A stretch of 14,559 bases of DNA from Prevotellaceae bacterium (GCA_021153165.1 JAGKTZ010000048.1:1-14559), one strand, 5' to 3'; numbered from the stretch's first letter, positions 6,548 to 14,129 are shown. The notes: generated by a model from the sequence alone, not told the origin. Program-made: numbers and translations.

Positions 6548-7543
6548 CTATCGGCGACTGTGATTGAAGAGTTCGCGCTTTTCGTCGGCGGTCAGGCTCT
6601 CGTAGCCCGAACGCTTAATCTTTTCCAGTATAGCGTTAATCTTTTCCTGGTTGACATTTTGCTGGCGTTGCTGATTGTATTCATAGTCAGCCGTACGGTC
6701 TTTGAATTGTGCTCCGCCTGGTTTCGCCGTCATCTTGGGTTTGCGTTCGAACATCTTGCCTACTTTTTCCTTCATGCGTTTCCACAGGCTCTTTTTCTCT
6801 TTGATTTCATAGCCGTCCCAACGTTCCCAACCGCGCGAAGCATATCCGCCCACCATCTTCCAATAGAGCATCAACAGGAAACCGAAGAGCATACCGCCCA
6901 AGTGGGCAAAGTGCGCCACGTTGCTGTCTGTACTGAACGAAGAGAAGAGTTCGATCAAGACGAAGAATGCAATAAACCATTTTGCCTTGATGGGAATGGG
7001 GGGAATGAGGAGCATGATGCGCTCGTTGGGGAAGAGTACGCCAAAGGCCAAGAGTATGCCATACACTGCGCCGCTGGCACCAACCGTAGGAGCGAATGCG
7101 CCCGACACTGCCGCAGGTGTGGCAGCGATAAGAGCATGGTCGAGCAGGTAGAACTGGATATATTGCCACAACTCCTGGCACAAACCAGCACCGACACCGC
7201 ACACGATGTAGAAGATCAGGAAGCGCTTGCCGCCCATCACTTGCTCAATGACACGACCGAACATATAGAGCGAGAACATATTGAAGAATACGTGCATGAA
7301 GTCGGCATGCAGGAACATATAAGTGAACAATTGGTGCGGCATGAACGTGACGTCCAAAAATGGGGGCAGTTGGCCCTCGGGCACCAACGACACGGTGAAG
7401 GGGTGCAAGCTCAGCAGGTTCTCGAGCGCTTTGATCGTGAGCACAGCATTATCGCCCATCATCGTAAGAATCAGTAGCGTCAAAAATACACCTGCATTGA
7501 TGTATATCAGCGAACGGGTAATGGGAGGTAGATTATTCAGCAT
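6548..7543 (-). CDS. Rhomboid-family intramembrane serine protease
   Basis: 331 aa. Six or so membrane segments hold the rhomboid core: LHADFMHVFFN (His84, Asn88 for the oxyanion site), GASGAVYG with nucleophile Ser157, and AHFAHLGG with catalytic His214. It would cleave membrane-spanning substrates within the inner membrane. A cytosolic tail (about 230-331) ends in an INAILEKI...GYESLTADEK motif, which I recognise as the DUF6576-type tail common on Bacteroidetes rhomboids. The gene lies 167 bp from the GH92 stop codon with that gene's terminator between, so it starts a new transcription unit. Only a weak TAGATTTA (minus strand, 7566-7573) resembles a promoter. Neighbours give no substrate clue. 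Confidence 0.94.
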   Translation of the reverse strand: MLNNLPPITRSLIYINAGVFLTLLILTMMGDNAVLTIKALENLLSLHPFTVSLVPEGQLPPFLDVTFMPHQLFTYMFLHADFMHVFFNMFSLYMFGRVIEQVMGGKRFLIFYIVCGVGAGLCQELWQYIQFYLLDHALIAATPAAVSGAFAPTVGASGAVYGILLAFGVLFPNERIMLLIPPIPIKAKWFIAFFVLIELFSSFSTDSNVAHFAHLGGMLFGFLLMLYWKMVGGYASRGWERWDGYEIKEKKSLWKRMKEKVGKMFERKPKMTAKPGGAQFKDRTADYEYNQQRQQNVNQEKINAILEKIKRSGYESLTADEKRELFNHSRR

Positions 7544-7652
7544 TTTTCCATCTTAAGTTATAAGGTAAATCTAATTTTTCAGTTTTTGCATTATATTTAT
7601 TTTGAGACATTGTCGGCCTGCTTTTTCGCCATCACTATCATCTCAAAAAGCC

Positions 7653-7697
7653 AAAAAACGTTTGGAACGGGCATAATCATTTACGCCCATTCCAACG
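7653..7697 (-). terminator. Rho-independent terminator of the GH92 gene
   Basis: Minus-strand hairpin 14 nt after the GH92 stop codon: arms about 7659-7672 and 7684-7697 (CGTT, GGAA and GGGC blocks paired, one bulge and one mismatch), followed leftward by a run of six T (7653-7658). Confidence 0.82.
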
Positions 7698-7710
7698 CCC
7701 TTTGCGGTTG

Positions 7711-9960
7711 TTATTTCATGTCAAAGTGCAGTGTGCCGGCTTTCAGCAGTTCGTCGTGCGTCACTACGTATTTTTTCAATGGTTTACCACCCAAAGTCAT
7801 CGACTTGATATGTGTGCGAATATCCGCAGCACCATCGGCAGTAATCACCAACTCGGATTGCTTGTAATATTTAGGATCCAACTTGATTGTCACCTTGTCG
7901 AAGACAGGAGCCGTCAGTGTGTATTCAGGCACACCAGGGCAGTGAGGATAAAATCCCATCATCGAGAATAATGCCCAGGTAGACATCGTACCTGTATCAT
8001 CATTGCCAGGCAGACCATCAGCCTTTGTTGTGAAATGCTTTTGCAACAAAGCACGAGTGAGTTCCTGTGTGCGCCATTCCTCGCCCTTCACGTGGCTGAA
8101 CAAGTAGGGGTAAACAATATCGGGCTCGTTAGTTGGGTCGTAATATTGCTCAGTGAAAACCTTGGTCAGACTTTCTGTAAATTTCTTATCACCACCATAC
8201 ATTTTGATCATGCCAGGAACATCGTGAGGCAGAGCGAATGAGTAGTTCCAAGCGGTGCCTTCGTGGAATCCTGGACATGCTTCGAAGTTGACGCCTTGTA
8301 AGGGGTTGAAAGGTGAATAGAATTTGCCATTAGGCAAGATTGGGCAGAGACAGCCATACTGCTTGTTGAAATAATTGGTATAGCCTTTTGCACGCTTCTT
8401 CAATATTTTTGCGTCCTCGGTGTGACCTAATTTTTCTGCCATCAGCGCCAGCGCATAATCTGCAACGTAGTATTCCAACGCATGGCATACCGAGTTGTCG
8501 TATTTGTTTTCCAAATGAATAAAGCCGTGCTTCATGTAGTCATCATTGTCCGGACGCAAAGGATTTTCCTTTGAAGGAGTGAAAGCGTGCTTACGCATAG
8601 CTTGATAAACCTCCTCAGCGTCGTAAGGACATAAGCCCTTCAGATAACTATCCACAATGACTGGCAATGCAGGGTCTCCCTCCATTGTTCTGGTCTCACG
8701 GCCATAAAGTTCCCAACGAGGCAACCATCCGCTTTCACGATACATATTCAACATAGTGCGTAGCATATCCTCTTGCTTATCTGGATAGACAAGGGTCAAG
8801 AATTGATGCACGTTGCGATAAGTGTCCCAAAGAGAATAAACAGTGTAGCGATCTTCGCCTGTATCAGTCTTCAGGATCTTATCACTCTCCATCGCTGGAT
8901 ATTGTCCGTTGACGTCTTGCAACACATTGGGATGTACGAGCAAGTGATAAAGGGCTGTATAGAACACGCTCTTTTGTTCTTCGGTGCCGCCTTCTACTTG
9001 TATCTTGTTCAAAGCACTTTCCCACTCTTTGCGAGCAGCCGCGTGAATCTCGTCAAAGTGGCGAGAGCCTTGTTCCTTTTCCAAATTTTCGCGGGCGTTT
9101 TCGATGCTCACGAAGGATACACCAATGCGCACTTCGACCTGTTCGTTTTCCTGCGTATCAAAAGAGAACCATGCGCCGACGTCGTCGCCTGCCAATTCCT
9201 TAGCATATTCTTTGTAAATCTTGCGGGTGCTGTGCGTAGGATCCCAGTCTGCCTCCGAACCAGTCATAGGACGTTGGTATTTCCAATAGCCCTTGTCCAT
9301 ACCAGCCTTTTCCACACGCATTACAAAGTAGATGGGAAATACGCCCTGCAAGTTGTAGTAACAAAAAGTTCCCAGCAACTTTGTACCTACCACTTCATTT
9401 TCGGCAGTACGTTTCACCATGGCGCCCGTTTCATTGGAAAGCGATTCACCAAGGTTCAGCAAGACGTGACCACGTCCTTTGGGATAAGTAAAACGGTGGA
9501 TTGCAGTGCGAGGAGTCGCTGTCACCTCGGTACGGATGCCGTATTTGTCCAGATAGCATGAATAGTAACCAGGAGTAGCCTTTTGTTGCGAGAACTCAGA
9601 TCCGTATTGATCGTAATTCACATTGACCGAATCCGCCAAAGTCGGCATGATGAGCAAAGCGCCCATATCGGGACAGCCCACACCACTGAGGTTGACGTGC
9701 GAGAAACCGGTCAGATAGATATTGTCCGCCGAATAGGGGGTAGACCACCAACGCTTGTCTTTGTCATACGTATTCAAATCGCTACCCATCACATTGAAGG
9801 GCGTAGCACTCATCAGTCCGTTGGGACAGAGTGCTCCGGGATTGGTCGTACCAAAGTTCGTGGTACCAATAAAGGGGTTGACATAATCAATAGGACTCTT
9901 TTGCGCCATCACAGAGATTGACGTCATCAACGCAAGGAAAAGGGTCTTGGCAAATTTCAT
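7711..9960 (-). CDS. Secreted GH92 alpha-mannosidase
   Basis: 749 aa from the chosen start, normal for GH92. The start at 9960 gives a proper signal peptide (MKFAKTLFLALMTSISVMA, cleavage near residue 19-20); an in-frame ATG at 10014 would put 18 residues before it. The N-terminal beta-sandwich has YVNPFIGT (26-33) and NPGALCPNGLM, a variant of the family's PGAxxPFGM. The (alpha/alpha)6 domain has LWDTYR, EGTAWNY with the probable catalytic acid Glu567, and GNDDTG (652-657) with the catalytic-base Asp and calcium-binding residues, then GFYPHCPG. The enzyme removes terminal alpha-mannose with inversion of configuration, using calcium; linkage preference cannot be read. It follows the GH130 gene after 165 bp, fitting outer trimming of mannose-rich glycans such as N-glycans. 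Confidence 0.95.
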   Translation of the reverse strand: MKFAKTLFLALMTSISVMAQKSPIDYVNPFIGTTNFGTTNPGALCPNGLMSATPFNVMGSDLNTYDKDKRWWSTPYSADNIYLTGFSHVNLSGVGCPDMGALLIMPTLADSVNVNYDQYGSEFSQQKATPGYYSCYLDKYGIRTEVTATPRTAIHRFTYPKGRGHVLLNLGESLSNETGAMVKRTAENEVVGTKLLGTFCYYNLQGVFPIYFVMRVEKAGMDKGYWKYQRPMTGSEADWDPTHSTRKIYKEYAKELAGDDVGAWFSFDTQENEQVEVRIGVSFVSIENARENLEKEQGSRHFDEIHAAARKEWESALNKIQVEGGTEEQKSVFYTALYHLLVHPNVLQDVNGQYPAMESDKILKTDTGEDRYTVYSLWDTYRNVHQFLTLVYPDKQEDMLRTMLNMYRESGWLPRWELYGRETRTMEGDPALPVIVDSYLKGLCPYDAEEVYQAMRKHAFTPSKENPLRPDNDDYMKHGFIHLENKYDNSVCHALEYYVADYALALMAEKLGHTEDAKILKKRAKGYTNYFNKQYGCLCPILPNGKFYSPFNPLQGVNFEACPGFHEGTAWNYSFALPHDVPGMIKMYGGDKKFTESLTKVFTEQYYDPTNEPDIVYPYLFSHVKGEEWRTQELTRALLQKHFTTKADGLPGNDDTGTMSTWALFSMMGFYPHCPGVPEYTLTAPVFDKVTIKLDPKYYKQSELVITADGAADIRTHIKSMTLGGKPLKKYVVTHDELLKAGTLHFDMK

Positions 9961-9982
9961 ACCTTTTGATATTTTTTTAACA

Positions 9983-10013
9983 GACGCAGCCTCACCCCTA
10001 CAGGCAGGCCGCA
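9983..10013 (-). promoter_or_regulatory. Hairpin in the leader just before the GH92 start codon
   Basis: On the minus strand GCGGCCT pairs with AGGCTGC (one G-T wobble) around a 13-nt loop, ending about 23 nt before the ATG at 9960. An A-run, not a T-run, follows, so it is not a terminator. It may influence translation or mRNA stability; the function is inferred only. Confidence 0.35.
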
Positions 10014-10062
10014 ATCTGTTCTAATTTATTATATGCATTGCGCGCCGTCCACTTGGTCAAGG

Positions 10063-10080
10063 AACAGACCTTTTTCATCT
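10063..10080 (+). repeat. Single stray copy of the AAGACC/T-run motif
   Basis: AACAGACCTTTTTC at 10063-10076 resembles the 21-bp repeat unit (TCAAGACCTTTTTC) but has no second copy 21 bp to either side. It lies in the GH130-GH92 gap and could be chance. Confidence 0.3.
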
Positions 10081-10125
10081 TTGATCTTTTGTCAAAGGAA
10101 CGGGGCGTCGCCGCGTTTTGTTTGC

Positions 10126-11082
10126 TTATTGTTTCTTCAAGAATTCAATAATTTCGCTGATTTTTCCGAAAGCCATTCCGACCACAGTATCAGCTGCGCC
10201 GTAATACACAGCCACCTTGTCGCCTTCGGTCAAAGCGGCACAGGGGAACACCACGTTGGGCACATCGCCAGCCAGTTCGTATGGTGCTGCGGGTGCCAGG
10301 AGATATTCCATCGAGCGGTAGAGTACTTTTTCGGGATTTTCGAGATCGAGCAACGCTGCGCCCATAGAGTAGCGGTAGCCGTTGCAAGTGCGGATCACAC
10401 CGTGATAGAAGAGCAACCATCCCTCTTCTGTACGGATGGGCACACTGCCTGCGCCAATCTTCAAGCACTGCCAAGCGCTATCTTCAAAGGGAGTCACCTT
10501 CATCACACAGCGGTGTTCGCCCCAGTATTTCATATCGGGACTATAGCTCAAATAGATGTCACCAAAAGGTGTATGTCCGTTGTCGCTAGGACGTGAGAGC
10601 ATGGCATAGCGTCCGCCGATCTTTTCGGGGAAGAGCACACCATTTCTATTGAAAGGCAAGAATGCATTTTCGCATTGGTAGAATGTTTTGAAATCGAAAG
10701 TATATCCGATACCGATAGTGGGTCCGTGATAGCCATTACACCAAGTCACCCAATAACGGTCTTCAATCCAAGTGACACGAGGGTCGTACTTGTAGTCACT
10801 TTCTATCATTTCTGTGTTACCAGCTTCCCACACGATAGGTTCGTGGTTAATTTCCCAGTTGATACCGTCCTTGCTGAATCCAGCGAAGATGTTCATCTGT
10901 ACGCGCTTGTTGTCGCAACGGAACACACCTGCGTAACCATCGCCAAAGGGCACAACGGCACTGTTGAAAATACTGTTTGAACTGGGGATATCATATCTAC
11001 CGATGACGGGATTTTCTGAATATCTCCACATCACATCTGTACAACCTTCTGGGCGATCTTGCCAGGGAATATTTACTGCCAT
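10126..11082 (-). CDS. GH130 beta-mannoside phosphorylase (mannosyl-GlcNAc or mannosyl-glucose type)
   Basis: 318 aa, five-bladed beta-propeller family, no signal peptide, hence cytoplasmic. Catalytic Tyr99-Asp100 lie in KYDPRVTW. From memory of the GH130_2 enzyme UhgbMP, the residues binding phosphate and substrate all recur at a constant offset of four: Asn40-Ser41, Arg146-Asn147, Arg164, His170, Lys208, His227 and Tyr238. Keeping the phosphate-binding set argues for a phosphorylase releasing mannose-1-phosphate from a beta-1,4-mannosyl disaccharide, rather than a GH130 hydrolase. The exact acceptor (GlcNAc or glucose) is open. The start at 11082 (MAVNIPWQ) is fixed by the promoter at 11110-11140, since the longer ATG at 11139 lies inside that promoter. 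The GH92 gene follows on the same strand with no clear terminator between. Confidence 0.92.
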   Translation of the reverse strand: MAVNIPWQDRPEGCTDVMWRYSENPVIGRYDIPSSNSIFNSAVVPFGDGYAGVFRCDNKRVQMNIFAGFSKDGINWEINHEPIVWEAGNTEMIESDYKYDPRVTWIEDRYWVTWCNGYHGPTIGIGYTFDFKTFYQCENAFLPFNRNGVLFPEKIGGRYAMLSRPSDNGHTPFGDIYLSYSPDMKYWGEHRCVMKVTPFEDSAWQCLKIGAGSVPIRTEEGWLLFYHGVIRTCNGYRYSMGAALLDLENPEKVLYRSMEYLLAPAAPYELAGDVPNVVFPCAALTEGDKVAVYYGAADTVVGMAFGKISEIIEFLKKQ

Positions 11083-11109
11083 AATATTATTTTTTAAGAT
11101 TAGTTTCTG

Positions 11110-11140
11110 CAAAGATAATGAGAGTCGGCAAAAATGCAAA
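11110..11140 (-). promoter_or_regulatory. Promoter of the GH130-GH92 unit
   Basis: Minus strand: TTTG (11140-11137), 19 bp, TATCTTTG (11117-11110). Both boxes and the spacing match the Bacteroidetes consensus. The predicted transcript start is near 11104, about 20 nt before the ATG at 11082. Confidence 0.85.
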
Positions 11141-11198
11141 AGATGAACCTTTATTTTTTCTACATTTTAGAGAAATATAACGCTATTTGGGACACGCC

Positions 11199-11954
11199 CT
11201 ACTCTTCCTCGGCAATTTCAGCAAACAAGTTGACTAAATTCCGCAATACTTCGCAGTAGGTCGGCAGAAGTTCGTGTCGCACACAGCATCCCTGATCGCT
11301 GTGCATATCACCCTCGACCGGGATGCTCAGAGTCAGTACTGACAGCCCAGCGCCACCGTAGATTTCCGACTCGTCGGGTTCGGCGTCGTGCAGGTAGGCA
11401 AAACGGTGTTCGGAAAGCAGACCTAACATCTCCCAGGCCTTGCCCAGTGACATATTGCGGTCGTTTTCCACCACAAAGGCGCACTGGTCTTGCCACCCCA
11501 CGTGGGTCACTTCGGTCACCACTACTTGTGCGATATTGATGCCGTCGGCCGTCAGGATTTCACACACTTCCTGTGCGCCATTGCCGTGCACTTCTTCATC
11601 CCCCGTAAGGGCTACCCACACATTCGCGGGTAGATGTGCGCCGAGCATCTCGTGCAGCACGCAGGCGGCGCTCAGACTATTGTCGAAGGTGCCCTGCCAC
11701 AGGCCCTGCCCCAAATCTCGTAGGAAATACGTATTGTAGACATCATCCACATGAACGGAAATCAAGACAATGAGCGAACCATCGTAGTCGGCAGGTGAAT
11801 AGATGCGCGAGAGTGCACCGGAGTATTTCAAACTATAGCGCGAGTCGGCGAGCAAATGTGCCACCGCGTCCAGTTTGTCCGACACCAAGAATTCACGACC
11901 ATTGTCCTTGCAGGGCACGTTGACTTGCTGAAATATTCTGTCCAGTTGATGCAT
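11199..11954 (-). CDS. Small zinc-dependent exopeptidase-like protein (M28/M42 clan)
   Basis: 251 aa, no signal peptide, so cytoplasmic. Co-catalytic zinc-peptidase motifs appear in the order of the MH clan: SVHVDD (His68, Asp70), FDNSLSA (Asp91, bridging ligand), TGDEE (Glu120-Glu121, base and ligand), TEVTH (Glu148 at the fourth ligand position) and EGDMHSD (His218). It is short for M42 (usually about 340 aa), with little room for an inserted dimerisation domain, so the subfamily is uncertain; an aminopeptidase or dipeptidase role is the best guess. It starts 22 bp after the transporter stop codon, implying one mRNA and a shared substrate: uptake followed by hydrolysis in the cytoplasm. No clear terminator follows. 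Confidence 0.8.
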   Translation of the reverse strand: MHQLDRIFQQVNVPCKDNGREFLVSDKLDAVAHLLADSRYSLKYSGALSRIYSPADYDGSLIVLISVHVDDVYNTYFLRDLGQGLWQGTFDNSLSAACVLHEMLGAHLPANVWVALTGDEEVHGNGAQEVCEILTADGINIAQVVVTEVTHVGWQDQCAFVVENDRNMSLGKAWEMLGLLSEHRFAYLHDAEPDESEIYGGAGLSVLTLSIPVEGDMHSDQGCCVRHELLPTYCEVLRNLVNLFAEIAEEE

Positions 11955-11976
11955 ACTTTTGTTATCAGATCAATTA

Positions 11977-13473
11977 TCAAAATCCCGGCAGGTCTAAATA
12001 CAGGGTCAAGAGCAACAGCACACCAGCAATGACCATCATCGCGAGAATGAATTTCCAGATGAATTTCACCCACTGTTCGTAAGGTATCTTAGCAATGGAG
12101 AGCACAGCGATCAAGACGCCCGAGCATGGTGTAATCATATTGGTGATACCATCGCCGAACTGAAACGCCAACACCGTGGATTGGCGCGACAGATTGATCA
12201 TATCGGAGAAAGGCGCCATGATGGGCATCGTCACAGCCGCCTTGGCGGAAGCAGAGGGGATGAAGACGTTGATCACCGTCTGGATGCCGTACATCAGCGC
12301 CAAAGCGCCCTCGCGACCAGCAGTTGCCAAAGCATCTGCCATCGAACGAAGCATGGTGTCGATCACTTCACCATTTTGCAGAATCTCTATGATACCCGCG
12401 GCAAAACCAATAATCAGCGCAGCTGAGAATATATCCTTGGCACCCGCCACAAATTCAGTCGCAATATGGTCGGCGGAATAACTGGCTGAGAAGCCTGCCG
12501 CAATGCCTAGACCCATGAAAAGGGCGCAAATCTCGGGCAGATACCAACCGTAACCCATCGCGCCGACGATCAGATAGAGGATGGAGAACATCAGCAGGTT
12601 GAGGATGAACATACGATGCGACTTACGCAAGGCTATGATAGAAACTACGACAAAAGCTGCCGATACGACCCAGAGCAGATAGGGGGCGGGATAGGTACTC
12701 TGCCCCACCTTGATCACACAATCTGCGGCCGAGGTGATGCAGAAGCCTGTGAGTATCGCAGTCAATATGCCCAAACAAATCCAGGGGCGCGCTTTCGACT
12801 TGGGCGCCTCAGCCTCGTCGGTTTGTGCCAAGGTTTCGGGTTCTGCCACCTTGACCTCGGTGCGATGACCACGTGCATACCACAGCACGAAGGCTATAGC
12901 ACAAGCCATCAGGACTATCCAACAAATGGTACGGTATTCGATCCCGGAAAAGAGAGGCAAACCCGACATATCCTGGGCAATACCTATGGTGAAGGGATTG
13001 AGCATGGCGCCAGCGAAACCTACGTGTGCTGCCAGATAGACCATACACACGCCGACAAAGTTGTCGTAGCCGAGCGAGCGCGCCAGGGGGATGACCACGG
13101 CGACAAAGGCGATGGTCTCTTCGCTCATACCAAAGACGGCGCCAAACAGGCCAAAGAGCAGCATCACCAGGACTATAACGATATTGCCTACACCGAGTCG
13201 GCGCACCAGTGCATAGCGCTCCAGGCGCTGTACGAATCGGATGAATCGCAGGATGCCGTCGTCCACCGCCTTGGTGCTATTGATCAACCAAAATGCGCCA
13301 CCGATGATCAGGACAAAGGCGATGATGCATGCCTGCTTGCTGAATCCCTCGTAAAGCGCTGACAGCACTTGCCATGTCTGGGGTTTGCCGCCTGGCACCA
13401 ACCATGTGGACACAGCGCATAGGATGAGTACGCTGAAGATGATAACATAGGTATTGGGTACTTTGAGTTTCAT
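11977..13473 (-). CDS. YfcC/DcuC-family membrane transporter
   Basis: 498 aa, about 12 membrane segments, with a charged cytosolic loop near 205-230. Signature regions of the YfcC group within the ion-transporter superfamily: VFGMSEETIAF (near 112-123), FIPSASAKAAVTMPIMAPFSD, and FQFGDGITNMITPCSGVLIA followed by IPYEQWVKF. Members are annotated as C4-dicarboxylate, basic amino acid or peptide carriers; the substrate here is unproven. The peptidase encoded directly downstream suggests a small peptide or acyl-amino acid, by analogy with transporter-hydrolase pairs. The 5' region is unusual: a strong promoter about 325 nt upstream and a 21-bp repeat array between it and the start codon. Confidence 0.9.
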   Translation of the reverse strand: MKLKVPNTYVIIFSVLILCAVSTWLVPGGKPQTWQVLSALYEGFSKQACIIAFVLIIGGAFWLINSTKAVDDGILRFIRFVQRLERYALVRRLGVGNIVIVLVMLLFGLFGAVFGMSEETIAFVAVVIPLARSLGYDNFVGVCMVYLAAHVGFAGAMLNPFTIGIAQDMSGLPLFSGIEYRTICWIVLMACAIAFVLWYARGHRTEVKVAEPETLAQTDEAEAPKSKARPWICLGILTAILTGFCITSAADCVIKVGQSTYPAPYLLWVVSAAFVVVSIIALRKSHRMFILNLLMFSILYLIVGAMGYGWYLPEICALFMGLGIAAGFSASYSADHIATEFVAGAKDIFSAALIIGFAAGIIEILQNGEVIDTMLRSMADALATAGREGALALMYGIQTVINVFIPSASAKAAVTMPIMAPFSDMINLSRQSTVLAFQFGDGITNMITPCSGVLIAVLSIAKIPYEQWVKFIWKFILAMMVIAGVLLLLTLYLDLPGF

Positions 13474-13524
13474 GTGTTAAAATTTAGTTTTATTTATGTT
13501 TATTTAATTATCGTTTACGATTTG

Positions 13525-13672
13525 TCAAGCTCTTGTAAAGGGCAAAATAATTAGTTTTTTGTTTTCTCAAGACCTTTTTCTAAATTCCTAAGACCTTTTT
13601 TCAACTTTCCAAGACCTTGTAAAAATTATCTAAGACCTTTTTTACCGCTTCCCAAGGCTTTTTTTGTCAAAA
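13525..13672 (+). repeat. Phased 21-bp-period repeat array, locus B
   Basis: Units start at 13525, 13567, 13588, 13609, 13630 and 13652: spacings 42, 21, 21, 21 and 22. Core reads TCAAGACCTTTTTC, CTAAGACCTTTTTTC, CCAAGACCTTG, CTAAGACCTTTTTT and CCAAGGCTTTTTTT; the first (TCAAGCTCTTGTAAA) is degenerate, and the slot at 13546 keeps only a T-run. T-tracts therefore recur every two helical turns. No unique spacers exist, so it is not CRISPR. Confidence 0.85.
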
Positions 13673-13703
13673 AATCGCAGAATTTGCAATTATCTTAGAA
13701 TTA

Positions 13704-13752
13704 AACGGTTATTCGGGCTGCATGGAAATTGGGTAACGAGATGGCAACCGTT
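13704..13752. repeat. 7-bp inverted repeat AACGGTT/AACCGTT
   Basis: AACGGTT at 13704-13710 and AACCGTT at 13746-13752 are perfect complements separated by 35 bp. They lie inside the predicted transporter leader. They could be an operator or the base of a leader hairpin, or chance. Confidence 0.35.
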
Positions 13753-13804
13753 CCTATTTCAGAGTTCTTTATTGTTTTGCATCAATGACATAACTACTGA
13801 TACA

Positions 13805-13835
13805 CAAAGGTACAACTTTTTTATAAACGAGCAAA
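13805..13835 (-). promoter_or_regulatory. Strong leftward promoter upstream of the transporter operon
   Basis: Minus strand: TTTG (13835-13832), exactly 19 bp, TACCTTTG (13812-13805). Both boxes match the Bacteroidetes consensus. The transcript would start near 13799 and run into the transporter gene with a leader of about 325 nt containing the repeat array. A short ORF of 10 codons (MSLMQNNKEL) starts within the first 15 nt or so. A weaker TTATTTTG at 13543-13550 could be a second, proximal promoter. Confidence 0.75.
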
Positions 13836-13920
13836 AGGACGGTGTATTTTTCATTATTGCAGGGTAGTATTTGAATTTGGTCTATCATCAATCTGCGATA
13901 TATATGAGTTTTCAGATTCC

Positions 13921-14105
13921 GTCATTCGCCCCTTTCCTTTGCTCATCTGCGAAGGTAGTACATCACCCCTTGAAAGTTGAAAGGTCGAGCGGCAAGCCGT
14001 TTCGGGCTGAATCTTCCTCCTGCGGAGAGTATTCAGCCCCAAAACCCTTCCCCTTTCAATGTCTGTACTCAAAAATGCAGACGGCAACGGAAATGAACGA
14101 CTGAC
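13921..14105. other. Large nested inverted-repeat element, candidate structured RNA or DNA site
   Basis: Complementary blocks nest in order: GTCA (13921-13924)/TGAC (14102-14105), TTTCC (13933-13937)/GGAAA (14089-14093), TCTGC (13946-13950)/GCAGA (14077-14081), AGTACA (13957-13962)/TGTACT (14064-14069), TTGAAAGG (13977-13984)/CCTTTCAA (14052-14059). Inside are two side hairpins: CGGC-AA-GCCG (13990-13999) and GGGCTGAAT (14004-14012)/ATTCAGCCC (14031-14039), the latter with an inner CTCC/GGAG stem. The whole makes a three-way junction on a long imperfect stem. Strand of action is not evident. A transcribed small RNA, or a recombination or transfer site of the neighbouring element, is possible. 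Confidence 0.55.
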
Positions 14106-14129
14106 GAAAATGTAGAATAAGATAAACAG

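Noticed and set aside
6527..7477. 316-codon plus-strand open frame opposite the rhomboid gene
   Set aside because: It is fully antisense to a rhomboid with intact catalytic motifs. Its translation is His/Glu/Arg-rich low-complexity with no recognisable domain, as expected for a shadow frame.
8773..9561. 262-codon plus-strand open frame opposite GH92
   Set aside because: It overlaps conserved GH92 coding sequence and shows no family motif or plausible start context.
9961..10014. Upstream ATG for GH92
   Set aside because: It would place 18 residues before a clear signal peptide and lies in a leader hairpin.
11083..11139. Upstream ATG for GH130
   Set aside because: The ATG lies within the consensus promoter, upstream of the predicted transcript start.
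13525..13672. CRISPR array interpretation of the 21-bp repeats
   Set aside because: Units are contiguous and degenerate with no unique spacers, and no cas gene is nearby.
13664..13867. 67-codon plus-strand open frame
   Set aside because: It starts in the repeat array and runs antisense through the leftward promoter; no domain or supporting signal.
13871..14104. 77-codon plus-strand open frame over the structured element
   Set aside because: It has the same problem as the minus-strand frame: it crosses the inverted-repeat arms, with no domain and no good promoter or start context.
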